DNA from: Alcanivorax quisquiliarum
GTDB taxonomy: Bacteria > Pseudomonadota > Gammaproteobacteria > Pseudomonadales > Alcanivoracaceae
NCBI RefSeq assembly: GCF_023051175.1
Contig: NZ_JALKII010000001.1
Coordinates: forward strand, 310,001-374,000
Length of the DNA stretch: 64,000 bases
Direction: 5' to 3'
Positions 61,632 to 64,000 of this stretch are shown piece by piece. Position 1 is the stretch's first letter. Each line of letters begins with the position of its first letter. Below the pieces are notes generated by a model. The model was not told where the DNA came from. It ran no database searches and saw nothing but the letters and a program-made list of their open reading frames with translations. The translations under genes were made by a program, and so were the position numbers.

Positions 61632-62281
61632 GCCAACCCACTGATTCTTCTGCACGCCCCTGGTCGCCTGCCCGCTTTCGCGAAGCGGCGCGGCAGATAG
61701 CGGCCACCGGGCAGCGCATTTATCACCATGGCTGGTCGCCGGCCACCAGCAGCAATTATTCCATGCGGCTGAACGACCGCTACTGCGCTGTGACAGTTTC
61801 CGGCCGCGACAAAGGCCAGCTGACCGAAACCGATATCATGGTCGTCGATCTTGATAACCAGCCCGCCTCGCCCGGCAAACCGTCAGCGGAAACCGGGCTG
61901 CATACCCAGCTTTACCGGCAGCTGCCCGACGCCGGCGCCGTGCTGCATACACATTCTGCGGCAAGCACCGTGCTCACCATGCATTATCCGCACGAAACCG
62001 TCTGGCGCCTGCAAGGCTATGAGTTGCTGAAAGCGTTTTCCGGCGTTACCACGCACGATTGGCAACTGGATATCCCGGTGTTCGACAACACCCAGGATAT
62101 AGACTTGCTGGCGCGTCACGTCGAGCAGGCCATGGCCGACGGCAACATCAGCCATGCCTATCTGATCCGTGGCCACGGCGTTTACACCTGGGCCGACACC
62201 ATGGAAGCCTGCTACCGGCAGCTGGAAGCGCTGGAATTCCTGTTCGGCGTCGAAGTGCAGCGCCGCCAGCTCAGATCCTGA
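61628..62281 (+). CDS. mtnB: Methylthioribulose-1-phosphate dehydratase
   Basis: A 217-residue class II aldolase-fold enzyme, second salvage step. SPATSSNYSMRL matches the N-terminal family motif, PSAETGLHTQLYRQ holds the conserved Glu, and zinc ligands are visible in LHTHSAASTVL and IRGHGVYTWAD. It dehydrates methylthioribulose-1-phosphate to the diketo intermediate used by MtnC. Coupled to mtnA by ATGA; mtnD follows after 16 bases. Confidence 0.95.
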   Translation: MSQPTDSSARPWSPARFREAARQIAATGQRIYHHGWSPATSSNYSMRLNDRYCAVTVSGRDKGQLTETDIMVVDLDNQPASPGKPSAETGLHTQLYRQLPDAGAVLHTHSAASTVLTMHYPHETVWRLQGYELLKAFSGVTTHDWQLDIPVFDNTQDIDLLARHVEQAMADGNISHAYLIRGHGVYTWADTMEACYRQLEALEFLFGVEVQRRQLRS

Positions 62282-62297
62282 AACAGGGGGAGATTCA

Positions 62298-62843
62298 ATG
62301 AGCCATATCCGCGTCTACGCAGACCAGTCACCGCAACACACATTGCAGAGCACCAGCGACCACGCCGCCATTGCCACCATCCTGGGCGATGCGGGAGTGC
62401 GTTTCGAGCGCTGGCAAGCAAGCCAGCCGATCGCCCCGGGCGCTAGCCAGGACGAGGTCATCGCCGCTTATCGCGCCGACATTGATCGCCTGATAGCGGA
62501 AGCGGGTTATCAGACCGTTGATGTGGTGAGCCTGGACGCCAGCCACCCGGACAAAGCCGCACTGCGGCAGAAATTTCTCGACGAACATCGGCACGCCGAA
62601 GACGAAGTACGTTTTTTCGTGGCCGGCGCCGGGCTGTTCAGCCTGCACATTGGCGACAAAGTCTATGAAGTGCTGTGCGAACAAGGCGATCTGATCTCGG
62701 TGCCGGCCAACACACCGCACTGGTTTGATATGGGGCCCAACCCGCACTTTGTGGCAATCCGGTTGTTCAACAATCCGGAAGGCTGGGTGGCGCACTTTAC
62801 CGGCAGCGATATCGCCAGCCGCTTCAATCGCCTGGAGAACTGA
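62298..62843 (+). CDS. mtnD: Acireductone dioxygenase
   Basis: A 181-residue cupin. Metal ligands are in HRHAEDEVRFFVAG (two His and one Glu) and NTPHWFDMG (third His), the standard 3-His-1-Glu set. It oxidises acireductone to the keto acid precursor of methionine (Fe form) or to an off-pathway product plus CO (Ni form). The ATG with GGGGGAG upstream was chosen; the frame is open earlier within mtnB. mtnC starts 5 bases after its stop. Confidence 0.95.
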   Translation: MSHIRVYADQSPQHTLQSTSDHAAIATILGDAGVRFERWQASQPIAPGASQDEVIAAYRADIDRLIAEAGYQTVDVVSLDASHPDKAALRQKFLDEHRHAEDEVRFFVAGAGLFSLHIGDKVYEVLCEQGDLISVPANTPHWFDMGPNPHFVAIRLFNNPEGWVAHFTGSDIASRFNRLEN

Positions 62844-62848
62844 GCGCC

Positions 62849-63529
62849 ATGGTGAAGGCGATTGTGACGGATGTCGAAGGCACCACCAGCAGCATTTCCT
62901 TCGTGAAAGACGTGTTGTTTCCCTATGCTGCCCACGCCCTGCCCGGCTTTTTGACGCAGCACTGGGAAGCGCCGGAGGTGAAGGCGCAAATTGCCGCCCT
63001 GCGCGAGCAGACCGGCGATACCCTCGACAGCGCCGAGGCTGCCAATACGCTGCTTCAGCAATGGATAGCCGAGGATCGCAAAGCGACACCGCTGAAAGCA
63101 TTGCAAGGCATGATCTGGCGGGAAGGCTATCTGCGCGGGGACTATCAAGCGCACCTGTATCCCGAAGTGGCAGCGCGGCTACGCGACTGGCAACGCCAGG
63201 GCCTTCGCCTGTATGTGTATTCTTCCGGCTCCATCGAGGCCCAAAAACTGTTCTTCGCTTATAGTGAGGCCGGTGATCTGAGCCCTTTGCTGGAAGGTTA
63301 TTTCGATACCACTTCCGGGCACAAGCAGGAGAGCGACAGCTATCGCCGCATCACCGCCGCGATCGGCCTGCCTCCCGCACAGATTCTGTTTCTGTCCGAT
63401 GTCATCGCCGAACTTGACGCGGCCCGCGACGCCGGCCTGCACACTGTGCTGCTCGACCGCGACGGCCACGCCCCGGCAACGAGCCACCCTTGCGTCAGTA
63501 ATTTCGATCAGATAGCGCTGCCCGCCTGA
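62849..63529 (+). CDS. mtnC: Acireductone synthase (enolase-phosphatase E1)
   Basis: A 226-residue HAD enzyme performing enolisation and dephosphorylation to give acireductone. The HAD motif I is IVTDVEGTTSSISFV (first Asp-x-Glu), motif II is LYVYSSGSIEAQKLF, and ILFLSDVIAELDAARDAG is motif IV. It completes the mtnA-B-D-C set; MtnP/MtnN and the final transaminase are not in the window. A hairpin follows directly. Confidence 0.95.
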   Translation: MVKAIVTDVEGTTSSISFVKDVLFPYAAHALPGFLTQHWEAPEVKAQIAALREQTGDTLDSAEAANTLLQQWIAEDRKATPLKALQGMIWREGYLRGDYQAHLYPEVAARLRDWQRQGLRLYVYSSGSIEAQKLFFAYSEAGDLSPLLEGYFDTTSGHKQESDSYRRITAAIGLPPAQILFLSDVIAELDAARDAGLHTVLLDRDGHAPATSHPCVSNFDQIALPA

Positions 63530-63556
63530 GCCCTTCAGGCTCAGCGGCGGCGGGCT
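63520..63556. terminator. Hairpin between mtnC and rlmG
   Basis: An inner stem tgagcc / ggctca (loop cttca) is nested in an outer gcccgcc / ggcgggc stem, at the convergent ends of mtnC and the rlmG gene. It overlaps both stop regions. No T-run; termination inferred. Confidence 0.6.
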
Positions 63557-64000
63557 CAGCGATGGCGAGCACTCAAGACAGTAAATTTCGGCCCCTGTTC
63601 CAGCACTGAAACCGCGCCGAAATAACGCCGCAAAGGCACCTCATAACGCAGGTGGCGATTACCGATCACGCGCAATTCGCCACCAGGGGCCAGCTTGCCG
63701 GCCGCTTGCTTGAACAGCACTTTTGCGACGCCATCGTCCACCGCATGGCCACGATGAAACGGCGGGTTGAGCAACACCAGATCAAACTCCCCGGCAAGCC
63801 CATCCAACCCATTGCCCAGATGAAACGCCACCGCCGAACGGGCGTAACGTGCGGCATTCTCCCGCGCACTTTGTATCGCCTGCCAGGATTCATCACAGAA
63901 AATAACCTCCGCAGCGGGATTTCGCTGCGCCGCCAGCAGCCCGATCACACCGTTGCCACAACCGAGATCGACAATGCGCCCGGTGCGGCCGGCCGGAACA
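63556..64000 (-). CDS. rlmG: 23S rRNA (guanine-N2)-methyltransferase RlmG, C-terminal part
   Basis: Only the C-terminal 147 codons are in the window. The SAM-binding motif VDLGCGNGVIGLLA and the catalytic motif LLNPPFHRGHAVDD identify a small-rRNA-MTase-domain enzyme. NRHLRYEVPLRRYFG and FTVLSA near the end match RlmG (m2G1835 of 23S rRNA) better than RsmC. The start lies beyond the window edge. Confidence 0.82.
   Translation of the reverse strand, partial: VPAGRTGRIVDLGCGNGVIGLLAAQRNPAAEVIFCDESWQAIQSARENAARYARSAVAFHLGNGLDGLAGEFDLVLLNPPFHRGHAVDDGVAKVLFKQAAGKLAPGGELRVIGNRHLRYEVPLRRYFGAVSVLEQGPKFTVLSARHR

Noticed and set aside
60444-61655. A 403-codon minus-strand open frame over mtnA
   Set aside because: Antisense to a complete MtnA; cysteine/histidine-rich shadow composition without motifs.

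Overview
The window looks like a GC-rich chromosomal segment of a marine-type gammaproteobacterium close to Alcanivorax/Marinobacter. This is inferred from the gene set and not proven: a P450 tail, ppsA with ppsR, an AcnD/PrpF methylcitrate pathway, ThrH, an AlgP-like histone-like protein, and a complete Fil (FilA-F) locus of the kind annotated in Acinetobacter. No rRNA, tRNA or CRISPR array was seen.

Layout. 0-7.7 kb is core metabolism: P450 C-terminus, glutathione reductase, lytic transglycosylase, Rieske protein, and PEP synthase divergent from two tandem ppsR paralogues. 7.7-24.1 kb is a surface-glycan island. It has rfbB-rfbA-wecE plus a WecD-like acetyltransferase (a dTDP-Fuc4NAc route), an Asp/Asn hydroxylase-like dioxygenase, a CDP-glucose-type dehydratase and cytidylyltransferase, glycosyltransferases, a geranylgeranyl-reductase-family flavoprotein, and FkbM and TylF-like methyltransferases. 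It also carries scars: a twice-frameshifted HI0074-type gene, an excisionase-type HTH remnant, an IS3-family remnant, and carbamoyltransferase and other gene fragments. Parts of it are visibly AT-richer. 24.0-33.3 kb is one compact minus-strand unit: four secreted proteins sharing a short leader-like motif, then two paralogous GT-C-like membrane proteins. 34.0-43.7 kb is the propionate (2-methylcitrate) locus gntR-prpB-prpC-acnD-prpF-prpD, with unusually long, repeat-filled gaps. 43.8-51.5 kb is filA-B-C-D-E-F. 52-64 kb is mostly housekeeping: pabB, thrH, cysH, cysB, a 5'-nucleotidase, an AlgP-like protein, and the methionine salvage genes mtnA-B-D-C, ending in a partial rlmG.

The most interesting signal links the 27-33 kb and 44-51 kb regions. 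All five FilA-like proteins carry, just after a Sec signal peptide, a 12-residue motif with the spacing of a double-glycine leader (L-x3-E-[LM]-x2-V-x-G-x). The fil operon encodes a stand-alone C39-type cysteine peptidase (FilB), the peptidase family that cuts double-glycine leaders. I propose an exported leader-peptide/C39 processing system that matures surface proteins, with FilC/FilD barrels and FilE/FilF lipoproteins as assembly partners. No experiment in the window proves this.

Other notable structure: an 18-unit 8-bp tandem repeat at the 3' end of thrH, paired TTGTnnACAA operators at the gntR promoter, and dispersed hairpin repeats inside the prp locus.
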